NCBI GenBank assembly: GCA_948471035.1
Contig: CAOKRC010000006.1
Span: 1-56,813 of the forward strand
Length of the DNA stretch: 56,813 nucleotides
Source: an uncultured Clostridium sp.
Lineage (GTDB): Bacteria; Bacillota; Clostridia; TANB77; CAG-508
Reading direction: 5' to 3'
In this document: one piece after another, positions 1-9,172 of the stretch
How positions within the stretch are numbered: the stretch's first letter is position 1
Layout of the letters: each line of letters opens with the position of its first letter
The notes under the pieces: model-generated
What the model was told of the DNA's origin: nothing
The model's database searches: none
The model's input: only the letters and a program-made list of their open reading frames with translations
Program-made: the position numbers and the translations under genes

Positions 1-56
1 TATACCTCCACTACGGACTTTCACCGATTAGTTAAACGACATGCCTGTCGTACATT
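1..56 (-). ncRNA. Possible edge of a structured RNA (group II intron-like)
   Basis: On the minus strand this piece holds a perfect 6-bp hairpin (ACGACA, loop GGCA, TGTCGT) followed by ATCGGTGAAAGTCCGTAG, which resembles the conserved GGTGAAAGTCC segment of bacterial group II intron RNAs. Only about 56 bases are inside the window, so the assignment is tentative. Confidence 0.22.
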
Positions 57-95
57 AAAAAAGATATTAGGAGAATAACTCCTAATATCTTTTTT
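57..95. terminator. Bidirectional intrinsic terminator
   Basis: A 13-bp perfect stem (61-73 with 79-91, loop AATAA) is flanked by an A-run on the left and a T-run on the right, so it can stop transcription in both directions. It sits directly after the bofA stop codon on the minus strand. Confidence 0.85.
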
Positions 96-354
96 ATAAA
101 ACAAATTGTAATATTGTTACTATTATAACTCCTGGAACTCCTAAGATTCCTACAATTAGTGCTGTTATCCAATTTAGGTCAATCATAAATCCAAAATTTG
201 CACCTATTAAATTTACTATGAATATTATTAATCCTCCAACTAATCCATTAATTACTAATTTGATAATTAGTTTCATTGGTAATGCTAATAATTTTAGTAC
301 AATAAATAGAATTCCTACTCCAATTAGTATTGGTAATATCATTGTAAAATCCAT
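94..354 (-). CDS. bofA: BofA-family pro-sigma-K processing inhibitor
   Basis: This 86-residue, almost entirely hydrophobic protein matches the BofA family, which holds the SpoIVFB protease inactive in the forespore outer membrane until pro-sigma-K should be cleaved. The diagnostic C-terminal part is visible: an NGLVGG turn, a VNLIGANFG stretch, then NWITALIVGILGVPGV. Two to three membrane segments cover most of the length, and the size is normal for the family. A clear TAAGGAGG ribosome site lies just upstream of the ATG. It is the last gene before a bidirectional terminator and is downstream of the RNase E/G gene. Its presence implies sporulation. Confidence 0.85.
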   Translation of the reverse strand: MDFTMILPILIGVGILFIVLKLLALPMKLIIKLVINGLVGGLIIFIVNLIGANFGFMIDLNWITALIVGILGVPGVIIVTILQFVL

Positions 355-400
355 TCTTTTTCCTCCTTATTTTTATATTCCTCAGTCTTCTTCACAGACT

Positions 401-1592
401 TTAGTCATTGCTACACATATGTTTTCTTGTCATTTCTAATAGATTTAATTCTGTAAATCCTATTATTTGTGTTTTAGATCGGTCATTTTTTAGATTATCT
501 CTTAATACTTCAATAATTTTTTCTTTGTGCTCTTTTTCTTTCATGTCTATGTAATCTATTATAACAATTCCGCCCTATATCTCTTAGCCTCAATTGTTTA
601 GCAATTTCTATACTTGCTTCTTTATTTACTATATATACTGTTTGTTCTAAGTTTTTAGTACCTATATATTTTCCTGAATTTACGTCAATAGCAGTTAATG
701 CCTCTGTTTTATCTATTGTAATAAATCCACCGCATTTTAGCCATACTTTTCTGTTCTCTATTTTTTCTAACTGTGTTGCTAAATCGTACATATCTAATAG
801 GCTTTCTTCTTCCTTTAATACTAATTCTATTTTTTGTTTTGTTTCATTCACAATATTTGCTATCTCATCATATTGTTTTTTATTGTTTACTACTATTTTT
901 CCTATATCTTGATCTATTAAGTCTGTTAGTATTCGTTTAACTATGCTAGAATTTTTGTATACTAATCTTGGTACAGTTTCTTCACCATCTTTAAATGCTT
1001 TTTTTATTTCATTCCATTGTTTTTCTATTTTTTTAATATCTTCTACAATTTCTGCTTCACTTTTTCCTATACTAGATGTTCTTACTATAATTCCTGCATT
1101 GTTAGGTATATTTTTTTCTACAATTTGTATAAGTCTTTCTCTTTCTTTTTGATTTTCTATTTTCTGTGATATAGTAATAAAATCGGCATCTGGCATATAT
1201 ACACAAAATCTACCTGGTAAATTAATGTGTGTTGATACTCTTGCACCCTTTTTATTAGTACTATCTCTTTTTACTTGTACTAAAACTTTCATCCCTGGTT
1301 TTGCAATATCTTTTATGTTGCTTTTACTAACTATTTCTTCAGGATTATTTGTTTTTGTATCTAGTTTAGGTAAAAGGTCTTTTATATGTATAAATGTATT
1401 TTTTCCTTCTCCAATGTCTACAAATGCTGCTTGCATTCCTTGTAATACATTTTGAATTTTTCCTACGTAGATGTTTCCTTCTAATCTTCTTATTTTGCTA
1501 TTTTCTATATATCTTTCGATTAGATTTCCATTTTCTACTAACATTATGGTTTTATTTTGTTCTTTGTCTATGTTTATGATTATTTCTTTCAT
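401..1592 (-). CDS. Ribonuclease E/G family endoribonuclease, with one CGGN recoding site
   Basis: RNase E/G enzymes cut single-stranded RNA in rRNA maturation and mRNA decay. The N-terminal S1-like region (GNIYVGKIQNVLQGMQAAFV) and the DNase I-like active-site motif AIDVNSGKYIG are clear. In the zero frame the gene stops 20 codons after residue 340. At 572-569 the in-frame codon is CGG followed by A. Skipping the C gives GIVIIDYIDMKEKEH and ends GFTELNLLEMTRK, exactly the family's continuation. The second metal-binding aspartate (in the IDYIDM segment) is therefore encoded only after the shift. The shifted frame ends at 401 and gives 396 residues. The C-terminus stops at HMCSND, so the zinc-link/tetramer tail of longer homologues is absent. 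Start is ATG at 1592. Confidence 0.88.
569..572 (-). other. CGGN glycine recoding site, RNase E/G
   Basis: Frame-0 codons are GGG CGG AAT. The protein family requires Gly-Gly-Ile (GGG, then GGA ATT), so the four bases CGGA stand for one glycine. In frame 0, translation would stop 20 codons later. Confidence 0.88.
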
Positions 1593-1634
1593 TAAATGTC
1601 CTTTCTGTTATTTGGTTTGTTATATCAGTGTTAT

Positions 1635-1660
1635 GGCAGACACAGGGCCTTCCCCTACAC
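1635..1660 (+). repeat. Dispersed palindromic repeat family A, copy 1
   Basis: The sequence reads GGCAGACACAGGG then CCTTCCCCTACAC. It is one of at least eight copies in the window whose consensus is GGGCAGACACGGGG followed by CCTGCCCCTACATT. The GGGCAG and CTGCCC ends can pair. This copy lies between pth and the RNase E/G gene. Confidence 0.75.
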
Positions 1661-1669
1661 TTATTTTGT

Positions 1670-2227
1670 CTAATTATATTTATTCATTGCTATATCAATT
1701 CCATTTTTTATGATTTCTTCTACTGCCTCACTTGCTTTTTTTACTCCTGTTTGTAATATTTCATATTCTTCATCTGGAACATGTCCTATAACATAATTTA
1801 TAGCATCATTTTTATAATCTGGTGTTCCAATTCCTATTCTAATTCTTGGAAAATCTGTAGTTACTACTTCTTGTACAACAGATTTCATTCCATTATGATT
1901 ACCTGGTCCACCTTTTTTTCGTATTTTTACTATTCCCTTTTCAATATCCATATCGTCATATATGATAATTATATCTTTTTTTTCTAATTTATAAAATTTT
2001 ACAAATTCTCGTACTGCAATACCTGATAAGTTCATATATGTTTGTGGTTTTACTAAAACTACTTTTTCATTATTAATAGTACCACTTCCAAAAATCGCAT
2101 TAAATTTAGTACGATTCATTTCTATTTTATGTTTGTTTGCTATATTATTTATAGTATCAAATCCCATATTGTGTCTTGTTTTTGCATATTCGTTTTCTGG
2201 ATTTCCAAGTCCTACTATTAGGTACAT
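1670..2227 (-). CDS. pth: Peptidyl-tRNA hydrolase
   Basis: Pth releases peptides from tRNAs that drop off stalled ribosomes. The protein (185 residues) shows the family order: VGLGNPENEYAKTRHNMGFD with the catalytic histidine in RHNMGF, the TYMNLSG motif, IIIYDDMDIEKG with the general-base aspartate, and GGPGNHNGMKSV. The ATG at 2227 is preferred because GAGGAAGG lies 8 bases upstream; a TTG two codons earlier would crowd the ribosome site. A cell that recodes many CGG codons by frameshift would be expected to generate drop-off products, so pth is a sensible housekeeping partner, but this neighbourhood is common anyway. Confidence 0.95.
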   Translation of the reverse strand: MYLIVGLGNPENEYAKTRHNMGFDTINNIANKHKIEMNRTKFNAIFGSGTINNEKVVLVKPQTYMNLSGIAVREFVKFYKLEKKDIIIIYDDMDIEKGIVKIRKKGGPGNHNGMKSVVQEVVTTDFPRIRIGIGTPDYKNDAINYVIGHVPDEEYEILQTGVKKASEAVEEIIKNGIDIAMNKYN

Positions 2228-2310
2228 ATTCAATACCTTCCTCTTTTTGTTTTATTTTCTTATCTATTTTACATTGTTTTTATTAAAATTACAAGTAATA
2301 GCTTGTAATT

Positions 2311-2802
2311 TTACCATTTTCTAATTCCTTCTATATGCAAAAATCGTATTTTTATATAATCATAACTAGAAACTCTTCTGCCGTATGAGTCAAATGTATG
2401 TGTTGCCACAAATATGTTATCTAAATTATTTTCTAATTTTTCTACTATCATTAAACTATGTCCAAAATTTTCACCATTAAATGATAATTGTATGATATCC
2501 CCTACTTCTAATTCTTCTATTTTTGCAAGTTTTGCAAATGGTCCAACTGATTTATTGTTTAATAAGAAGTTATTTAAAAATTCTACTCCTGTCCAAGATG
2601 GACTTTTATCATTTGCACTATTATAATACCAACCATTTTTATTGTAATTCATTGTTTTGCATCCACTAAAAATACATTGTGATACAAAGTTTGTGCAATC
2701 TCCACCAACTGTGTCATAGTTATAATAAGCTGGGTTTCTTTGATATGCCCACTTTTTTGCATATTCTTTTGCTTTGATTCTATCATATTCTAAATTTTGC
2801 AT
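2311..2802 (-). CDS. Amidase-domain (Amidase_6) protein
   Basis: This protein of 163 residues consists of a single putative amidase domain of the type often found as repeats in clostridial cell-wall or spore proteins. The signature is AYYNYDTVGGDCTNFVSQCIF with the nucleophile-type cysteine in GGDCTNF, then a DIIQL and GHSLMIV segment carrying the histidine. No signal peptide is seen, so the enzyme may act inside the cell or forespore. The start at 2802 follows ATGAGGTG at a good distance; an upstream in-frame ATG lies inside the terminator hairpin. Its substrate is not known from sequence. Confidence 0.75.
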   Translation of the reverse strand: MQNLEYDRIKAKEYAKKWAYQRNPAYYNYDTVGGDCTNFVSQCIFSGCKTMNYNKNGWYYNSANDKSPSWTGVEFLNNFLLNNKSVGPFAKLAKIEELEVGDIIQLSFNGENFGHSLMIVEKLENNLDNIFVATHTFDSYGRRVSSYDYIKIRFLHIEGIRKW

Positions 2803-2803
2803 A

Positions 2804-2843
2804 AAAAAACACCTCATACTATTTTATGAAAATAATATGAGGT
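2804..2843 (-). terminator. Terminator overlapping the ribosome site of the amidase gene
   Basis: A 15-bp stem (2811-2825 with 2829-2843, one wobble pair) is followed on the minus strand by seven Ts and then directly by the amidase ATG. Its descending arm contains ATGAGGTG, the likely Shine-Dalgarno sequence. It should stop transcripts arriving from the phosphatase gene. Read-through RNA would hide its own ribosome site. Confidence 0.65.
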
Positions 2844-2850
2844 TGTTAGT

Positions 2851-3465
2851 TTAATTTTGTTTTATATGATCTGTTTGATTTATTTTTATAATTCTAAATT
2901 TTTCTTTTTCATATTCCAAAAAATTAATACTTGCATTACTTTGGCTATATATAGATCTCTCTTCTGGATTTTCTATATATTTTACACTGTTAAGGAAAGA
3001 AAAAATAGCACAACCATGCGAACATATTAATATTGTTTTTCCATCATTTAGTTTTGAAATCCTTTCTATATATCCTTTTATACGTTTTTCTAGTTCTTCT
3101 GTTGTTTCTTGTTTAGGAATTCCCATTATTTCATTGTATTTCTTTTTGTTTTCTAAAATTTGTGGATTTATTCTATTTACTTCTTCCCATTTCATCCCAT
3201 CATATATTCCAAAATACTTTTCCATAAGTTCTTTAGACGTTGTAATATTTAATCCTAAATATTTAGCTATTGGTGTTACAGTTTCTATACACCTTGTAGA
3301 AGTACTTGAATATATAACGTCTATAGCATATTTTTTTAGTTCTGCTGCCAAATCTTGCGACATTTTCCTTCCTAATTGTGTTAATCTAAAATCAGTTCTC
3401 CCTGTTAGAGAATTCGTAACATTTCCTTCACATTCTGCATGGCGAACTAAAATTATCTTTGTCAT
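2851..3465 (-). CDS. Histidine phosphatase (phosphoglycerate-mutase-like)
   Basis: This 204-residue protein belongs to the histidine phosphatase superfamily. It begins with the catalytic LVRHAECEGN motif (RHxE with the phospho-accepting histidine), then YSSTSTRCIETV, a conserved glutamate-rich middle (FGIYDGMKWEEV), and the second histidine in LICSHGCAIFSFL. The exact substrate (sugar phosphate, nucleotide or cobalamin intermediate) cannot be told. The ATG overlaps the TAA stop of the upstream pyruvyl-transferase gene as TAATG, so the two are translationally coupled in one operon. Confidence 0.85.
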   Translation of the reverse strand: MTKIILVRHAECEGNVTNSLTGRTDFRLTQLGRKMSQDLAAELKKYAIDVIYSSTSTRCIETVTPIAKYLGLNITTSKELMEKYFGIYDGMKWEEVNRINPQILENKKKYNEIMGIPKQETTEELEKRIKGYIERISKLNDGKTILICSHGCAIFSFLNSVKYIENPEERSIYSQSNASINFLEYEKEKFRIIKINQTDHIKQN

Positions 3466-4550
3466 TACTTTTTACTTCCTTTCTCCTCTGCTCTTGATAA
3501 CTCTTCTCTTAAATATCTTCTAGATTTCTCTGTTTCTTCTTCTATAATTTTATTTACATAACCATAATCTATTTTGTTTTGTAGCATATTCTCTAATTCT
3601 TCTATGTTTATTAATTTTTGAGAATTTACACCAAATCTATTTAGTAAATCATTAAATTTATATTCATTACTTAATCTAGACATTCCTACAAATTGTTTAT
3701 TATACTTAATTGAAAATACTGCTCCATGAAATGTATCTGTAATAACATAATCTGCATTTTTAAAATATTCTAATAATTCAAATGGATCAACATTTATATT
3801 TTCATCACACCAAGGTTGATATAAACCTAATCCTATTGTTTTTAATTTTTTCTTTTTAGCAAATTTCTTTATTTGTTCAACTTCTTTTTCATTACACAAA
3901 CGATAATCATATGAATATATAATAATATATCCTTTTTTATTAAATTTCTCTTTTGATTTAATATATTTGTCAAAATTATATATAAATACTGGATCTACAT
4001 TCTCAATAGCTTTTCTATTTGAAACTTTTTCTACAAATTCTAATGTATTTTTGTCTCTTACAGATATATTTTCTAATTCATTTAATGAATTACATATTTG
4101 TTTTTGTAAATTGTGTTTTTCTATTTGTTCATAATTTGTATGCCCACAACAAGCAGCATATGTAATTGTATAATTTGATACTTTTTCTCCAAATAGCTGT
4201 GTTGTAAAACCAATATTTCCATTTCCAATGCAATTAAATACTTCATCACTTCCTATAATTGCAAAATCATAATCATTATTATAATTGTTCTCTTCTGGTA
4301 ATTTTAAATATTTTCTCGCATAATCCGATATAATTTCATTTCTATTCTTTCTAAAGTTTACAAATTCTTGATTATTCCAATCTATTTCTCCTCTATCGTT
4401 AAATTCTGTGCCTTGATATACTTTTCCTGGTTTTATATCAACAAATTCTACACTATGTCCCATTTCTTCTAATGTTAATTTTAATGATAATGCTTGAAAA
4501 AATGATCCATAATTATTTACTCTTTGCATAGATAATATTCCTATTTTCAT
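3465..4550 (-). CDS. Polysaccharide pyruvyl transferase family protein
   Basis: This 361-residue protein opens MKIGILSMQRVNNYGSFFQA, the typical start of the polysaccharide pyruvyl transferase family (CsaB-like), followed by AIIGSDEVF and the C-terminal ITDTFHGAVFSIKY motif. Such enzymes put ketal pyruvate on cell-wall or capsule sugars. It lies between an F420-hydrogenase-beta-like protein and a histidine phosphatase in a minus-strand cluster headed by a family 2 glycosyltransferase, which supports a glycan-modifying role. The acceptor sugar is unknown. Confidence 0.85.
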   Translation of the reverse strand: MKIGILSMQRVNNYGSFFQALSLKLTLEEMGHSVEFVDIKPGKVYQGTEFNDRGEIDWNNQEFVNFRKNRNEIISDYARKYLKLPEENNYNNDYDFAIIGSDEVFNCIGNGNIGFTTQLFGEKVSNYTITYAACCGHTNYEQIEKHNLQKQICNSLNELENISVRDKNTLEFVEKVSNRKAIENVDPVFIYNFDKYIKSKEKFNKKGYIIIYSYDYRLCNEKEVEQIKKFAKKKKLKTIGLGLYQPWCDENINVDPFELLEYFKNADYVITDTFHGAVFSIKYNKQFVGMSRLSNEYKFNDLLNRFGVNSQKLINIEELENMLQNKIDYGYVNKIIEEETEKSRRYLREELSRAEEKGSKK

Positions 4551-4559
4551 TCTTATCTC

Positions 4560-5633
4560 CTATTCTATATTTTTTATAGCTTCTTTTAGTCCATATTTTT
4601 TATATATCTCTTTAAATCTTTCTGTTTGTTTATTTTTTAATACTGGATGATTTAACTGAACATTTCCCTTTAACGCCTCTTCTAAAGTTCTTTCTTCTAA
4701 GAATATCTTTGTATTTATTTTATTTAGAAATTTATATCCTTTATATGTATTTATTAATATTAATGATACTCCATCTGTTATATCATAATTAAATGGTATT
4801 TCTTTTCCTATTTTCCAAAAGTCTCCTATTGTAATATCTCCAACTCTTTCTTTTTTAGCATATCTACATTGATAACAGTTTTCTCTATCAAAAAGTCCAT
4901 TATAAAATGAGTTATAATAAAAATCTTCTTTTTTATATTTTTTATAAACTATTTGTCCTTTTTTATATCCTGTAATATATCCATCATTTTCTCCTCTAAA
5001 TGAAATATTATCTATTTTATCGTACATATTAATATATTTTAAGTATTCTTTTAAATATTTAATTGGGGGAACTCCATGACAAATCAAATCAACTGTGATA
5101 ATATTATCTATATTCTTATTTCCCATAAAGCTCTTTAGTCCACTTACTTGACATGGTGTACCTATAAATATAATCGTATTGCCTTTTTTAACTAATTTTT
5201 TTATTTCTTCATAAACTCTTCCTATAGAACTTTGTACATATTTTGAACCTCTAAATTCATTTATTTCTTCTATATTTGTAGCAATCTTATGTATTAGATT
5301 TAAATTTTTATCAAAACTTGTCCCAACTGCAATTCCATTATTTTCAATAACATACTTATACATCTCATAAGCAATTCCTCCAGATGAACTTTTTTTTCTA
5401 ACATTTTCATTTAATGACCATCCTGCAAATACTTTTATGGGTTGCTTATATTCCACTGGATTATTTTCTGGACACACTTTTTCACACATATTACAATTAA
5501 TACATTCTTTTTCATTTATATATGGCATTAAGACACCATACTCGTCTTCTTTCATTGTAATACATTTTTTAGGACAAACATTAATACAGGCACTACAACC
5601 TGTACATCTATTTTTATCACAAATCTTTTTCAT
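4560..5633 (-). CDS. Iron-sulfur protein with F420 hydrogenase/dehydrogenase beta-subunit C-terminal domain
   Basis: The N-terminus holds two [4Fe-4S] ferredoxin motifs (CTGCSACINVCP and CINCNMCEKVCP). After these comes the Coenzyme F420 hydrogenase/dehydrogenase beta-subunit domain with GTPCQVSGLK, DLICHGVPP and a late CYQCRYAKKERVGDITIGDFW segment. Proteins of this build often sit next to pyruvyl transferases in polysaccharide loci, but their reaction there is undefined; electron transfer is an inference from the clusters. The start at 5633 has AGGTGG just upstream. A GTG three codons earlier overlaps that site and is less likely. Confidence 0.82.
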   Translation of the reverse strand: MKKICDKNRCTGCSACINVCPKKCITMKEDEYGVLMPYINEKECINCNMCEKVCPENNPVEYKQPIKVFAGWSLNENVRKKSSSGGIAYEMYKYVIENNGIAVGTSFDKNLNLIHKIATNIEEINEFRGSKYVQSSIGRVYEEIKKLVKKGNTIIFIGTPCQVSGLKSFMGNKNIDNIITVDLICHGVPPIKYLKEYLKYINMYDKIDNISFRGENDGYITGYKKGQIVYKKYKKEDFYYNSFYNGLFDRENCYQCRYAKKERVGDITIGDFWKIGKEIPFNYDITDGVSLILINTYKGYKFLNKINTKIFLEERTLEEALKGNVQLNHPVLKNKQTERFKEIYKKYGLKEAIKNIE

Positions 5634-5642
5634 TATATCCAC

Positions 5643-6491
5643 CTATTCTATTAATTTATAATTCCTTTTAGGTAATATTGGAGCGTTTGTTTTATTTTCT
5701 ATTGATTTTAATATTGCGTCTACCCTCATAGGTAGATTCATTGTTTCATTTTTTATAAAACTTAAAACATATTTCTGGTATTTTTTTGGAGTAATTTCAT
5801 ATAACTCAAACATGTAAGCTAACATTTTGTACATATCTGTACATCTTTTTATATTAGGTGTAGACATTATACTGCCTGGCCTATTTTTATAATAGTTAAA
5901 TATTGGGAACTCTCCATAACTTAGTTTTTCTGATAAAATAGTACTTTTAACTGAATAAATCATGTCTTCATAATAAATATCTTCTATAAAAGTAATATTA
6001 TTTTTCTTCAAAAATTCTTTTTTCCAGCATTTACTTGGTACCCCAAAAAACATATCACAAGTTAAACGAGCTATTTTAGTAGAATTTTCTGCATTTGATA
6101 AATGTACTTTATTATCTCCTCCTATGTATTGTACACCAAAAAAAGTAATATCTGCTTCATCTCTTTGTACTATCTCATCTATTTTTGATAATGTATGTTC
6201 ATCGTACATTGTATCATCGCCATCTAAATATAATATGTAATCTCCTTTTGCCACTTTTACTGCTATATTTCTAGATGCTCCTAATCCTTTATTTATATCA
6301 TTATTAATAATTACTATATTATCTTTTTCATATTTTTTTATTTTTTCTAGAGTTTTATCTGTTGACCCATCATTAACTATTATAATTTCGTAATTATGAT
6401 AATCTTGTTTTAAAACACTTTCAACAGCTGTTTCAATATATTTTTCTATATTATATCCACATATTATAATAGTATATTTAATATATTTCAT
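5643..6491 (-). CDS. Family 2 glycosyltransferase
   Basis: This GT-A fold glycosyltransferase opens TIIICGYNIEKYIETAVESV and carries the nucleotide-binding IIVNDGSTD and the metal-binding LDGDD motifs. It would transfer a sugar from a nucleotide sugar to a growing surface glycan at the cytoplasmic membrane face. The chosen ATG at 6491 follows GGAGGT at the right distance; an in-frame ATG at 6512 lies upstream of that site. It is the first gene of the small cluster that continues through the iron-sulfur protein, pyruvyl transferase and phosphatase. Confidence 0.88.
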   Translation of the reverse strand: MKYIKYTIIICGYNIEKYIETAVESVLKQDYHNYEIIIVNDGSTDKTLEKIKKYEKDNIVIINNDINKGLGASRNIAVKVAKGDYILYLDGDDTMYDEHTLSKIDEIVQRDEADITFFGVQYIGGDNKVHLSNAENSTKIARLTCDMFFGVPSKCWKKEFLKKNNITFIEDIYYEDMIYSVKSTILSEKLSYGEFPIFNYYKNRPGSIMSTPNIKRCTDMYKMLAYMFELYEITPKKYQKYVLSFIKNETMNLPMRVDAILKSIENKTNAPILPKRNYKLIE

Positions 6492-6588
6492 AAAATCGAC
6501 CTCCGATTTCACCTTAATCTTATTAATTATATCATATCTCTACATTTATAGTCAAATATTGATATATTAAGAATTTATTAACACTTCC

Positions 6589-8151
6589 CTAGTGTTTAGC
6601 TATTTCTATATTACAATCTCTTCCTTTTACTTGTTTTCCTTGCATTCCATTCATAATATCTTCCACATATTCACTTGGTACTTCCACAAATGAAAACTTA
6701 TCTAATATATTAATCTTTCCTATTTTATCTCCACTTATTCCTGAGTTTGCTGCAATACTTCCTACAAAGTCTTTTACTTTTATGTTGTCTTTTTTTCCTA
6801 AGTTGAAGAATAGTTTTACTACTTCTCCAGCTTTTACATTTACTTTTATTTCGTTTTTACTATTTTCTTTTGGCTTGTTTTTACTGCAAACTATTGTTAA
6901 TAGTGCTCTTATAATGTCTTCAGTACTATTTTGTTTTTTTAATTCGTTTAATGTGTCTTGATATTCAAATTCGTTTTTATCTATAATACTTTGGATTTTT
7001 TCTATTGTAACTTTGTTTCTAATTTTGTTAATTTCTGCAATTGTTGGTATTGTTCCTTCTTTTATTTTTGCATTACTGTATCTTTTTATGCTTTGTAGTT
7101 TGCTTTTTTCTTTTCCTACTACAAATGTAACTGCTTTTCCAGTACTTCCATTTCTTCCTGTTCTTCCAATTCTATGAACATAGTATTCCTCTTCTTGTGG
7201 TACATCATAATTTAAAACAAATTCTACATCTTGTATATCTATTCCTCTTGCTACAACATCTGTTGCAACTAGTATTTGAAACTCTCCATTTCTCATACGT
7301 TTCATGATTCTTTCTCTTCCAGTTTGTTTAACATCTCCATGTAGTGCTTCTGCTTTAAAATGGTTTTGTTTTAATACTTCTATTAAATCGTCTACTCTTT
7401 TTTTAGTATTACAAAATACAATTGCCTTTTGTGGACGATAGACTTCTATTAGTCTCATTAACGCTTCACTTTTCATTGCCTCTTTTACTTGAATTGATAT
7501 TTGTTCAATTTCATTTACTGTTAATTCTTCTGCTTGTATTTTGATCTTTTTTGGATTTTGTAAATATTTTTTAGTAATCTCCATAATGTGTTTGTTCATA
7601 GTTGCGGAAAATAGTACTGTTTGCCTCCCACTTGGTACATCTTTTAGGATTGTTTCAATATCTTCTTCAAACCCCATATTTAGCATTTCATCAGCTTCAT
7701 CTAGCACACACATTTTTACTCCATCTAGTTTTAATGTTTTTCTTCTTAAATGATCCATTATTCTACCAGGGGTTCCAATTACAATTTGAACTCCTTTTTT
7801 TATCATTTTTATTTGTGTTTCAATAGATTGTCCACCATAAATTGCAATTGTTTTTATTCCTTCTTGATATTTTAAAAATTTTCTTACTTCATCTGCTACT
7901 TGTACTGCAAGTTCTCTTGTTGGGCAAAGCACTATTGCTTGTACTTTCTTATTTGTAAAGTCTATTTTTTCTATCATTGGTAAACTATAAGATGCTGTTT
8001 TTCCTGTTCCTGTTTTAGATTGACCTATAAAATCTTTTCCATTTAGTATAACAGGAATTGCTTGTTCCTGTATTGGCGTTGGATTAACATATCCTGCATC
8101 TTTTAATGCTCTTTTTGTTTTTTCATTTAAATTTAATTCTTGAAATGTCAT
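6589..8151 (-). CDS. DEAD-box RNA helicase with DbpA-type RNA-binding domain
   Basis: This ATP-dependent RNA helicase (520 residues) shows the Q motif (TPIQEQAIP), Walker A (SKTGTGKT), the DEAD box in VLDEADEM, FSATM, and HRIGRTGR in order. The C-terminus has a DbpA-like RNA-binding domain (residues about 445-520) as in CshA/DeaD/DbpA proteins of ribosome assembly or cold adaptation. The start is ATG at 8151 with AAAGGAGA upstream; a longer reading frame to 8226 lacks a ribosome site. The 5' leader contains a hairpin with a following T-run, which suggests attenuation. Confidence 0.92.
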   Translation of the reverse strand: MTFQELNLNEKTKRALKDAGYVNPTPIQEQAIPVILNGKDFIGQSKTGTGKTASYSLPMIEKIDFTNKKVQAIVLCPTRELAVQVADEVRKFLKYQEGIKTIAIYGGQSIETQIKMIKKGVQIVIGTPGRIMDHLRRKTLKLDGVKMCVLDEADEMLNMGFEEDIETILKDVPSGRQTVLFSATMNKHIMEITKKYLQNPKKIKIQAEELTVNEIEQISIQVKEAMKSEALMRLIEVYRPQKAIVFCNTKKRVDDLIEVLKQNHFKAEALHGDVKQTGRERIMKRMRNGEFQILVATDVVARGIDIQDVEFVLNYDVPQEEEYYVHRIGRTGRNGSTGKAVTFVVGKEKSKLQSIKRYSNAKIKEGTIPTIAEINKIRNKVTIEKIQSIIDKNEFEYQDTLNELKKQNSTEDIIRALLTIVCSKNKPKENSKNEIKVNVKAGEVVKLFFNLGKKDNIKVKDFVGSIAANSGISGDKIGKINILDKFSFVEVPSEYVEDIMNGMQGKQVKGRDCNIEIAKH

Positions 8152-8180
8152 TTCTTTATTCTCCTTTATTATTTTTAAGC

Positions 8181-8218
8181 ACAAAAAAGCCAAGAAACAA
8201 ATATAAAAAATTTGTTTC
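8181..8218 (-). promoter_or_regulatory. Leader hairpin (possible attenuator) of the helicase gene
   Basis: A perfect 9-bp stem GAAACAAAT / ATTTGTTTC (8194-8218) in the helicase 5' leader is followed on the minus strand by CTTGG and six Ts. It looks like a weak intrinsic terminator ahead of the coding region. Confidence 0.4.
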
Positions 8219-8347
8219 CCGGCCAAACGACATTTTATATAATCGACATATAAATATATATTAATTAAAAAACAAATTTTATATACTAATTTTCTTTTTC
8301 TCTTTACACTTTGCTTATTATATCACAATTTGTTTTTATTGGCAAAT

Positions 8348-9136
8348 TTATACAGATTCTGCTCCTTTTAGATAGTCGATATACTCCTCTAAACAATATC
8401 CTTTTTCTTTCATTACTTTTGCATGTTCTTCCCCTACATATCTCCAATGCCAGGATTCATATGTTATTTTTGTTATATCTTGCTTGTCCTTTGGATAACG
8501 TAAAATAAATCCATAATCCTCAGCATTTTCTTGTAACCATTTAAATGCTTTTGTATTTTCAAATTCGTTTGTAACTGTATTGAAATCCGCCGCAAGGCCA
8601 AGATTATGCTCACTCATTTCTGGTCTTTGTACTACCATTTGTGCTAGCTTTTCTGCTTCTGCTTGTTCTTTTCCTTGATTTTTATATTCTGTTACTTTTC
8701 TATTAAATAGTTCTTCTTGCTTTTCATAGCTTCTATAAGCTGATTGCACCCAAATTCCTGTAATTTTTTCTTTATGCATTGCATTTATCATGCTTCTTAA
8801 ATACCCTATAGCTCTTTTATCAAACATAATTCCATCTGCATATTCTTCTAGTTCTGGCACATAAGTTTTATCTACTGAATTATCGTTATTTACTAATTTT
8901 AGATTCCATTCATTTAATACACTATTCTCAGGGATAGTAGATACTTGAGTTGTTTTGTTTGTATCTATAATATTTTCTATTTGCTTTTGAGCACTATCCT
9001 GGTTGTCTGCTTTTTTTGTAAATAATGTTATAACAAGAGATACAATCCCCCACAATATTCCAATAAAAAGTGATAAAGCTATAATTATAATAAGTATCCC
9101 TTTTATAAATTTCGTTTTATTTTTTACAACTATCAT
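8348..9136 (-). CDS. VanY-family D-alanyl-D-alanine carboxypeptidase
   Basis: This 262-residue zinc peptidase has one N-terminal membrane anchor (residues about 10-35) and an extracellular VanY/LAS domain that trims the terminal D-alanine of peptidoglycan stem peptides. The domain shows VQSAYRSYEKQEELF, the zinc motif SEHNLGLAADF (SxHxxGxAxD) and the second zinc histidine in ESWHWRYVG. The ribosome site AGAAGG precedes the ATG. There is nothing that ties it to vancomycin resistance; it is a general wall-maturation enzyme by context. Confidence 0.9.
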   Translation of the reverse strand: MIVVKNKTKFIKGILIIIIALSLFIGILWGIVSLVITLFTKKADNQDSAQKQIENIIDTNKTTQVSTIPENSVLNEWNLKLVNNDNSVDKTYVPELEEYADGIMFDKRAIGYLRSMINAMHKEKITGIWVQSAYRSYEKQEELFNRKVTEYKNQGKEQAEAEKLAQMVVQRPEMSEHNLGLAADFNTVTNEFENTKAFKWLQENAEDYGFILRYPKDKQDITKITYESWHWRYVGEEHAKVMKEKGYCLEEYIDYLKGAESV

Positions 9137-9172
9137 AAACCTTCTCTTCTTTCGTCTTTATTCATTTATATT

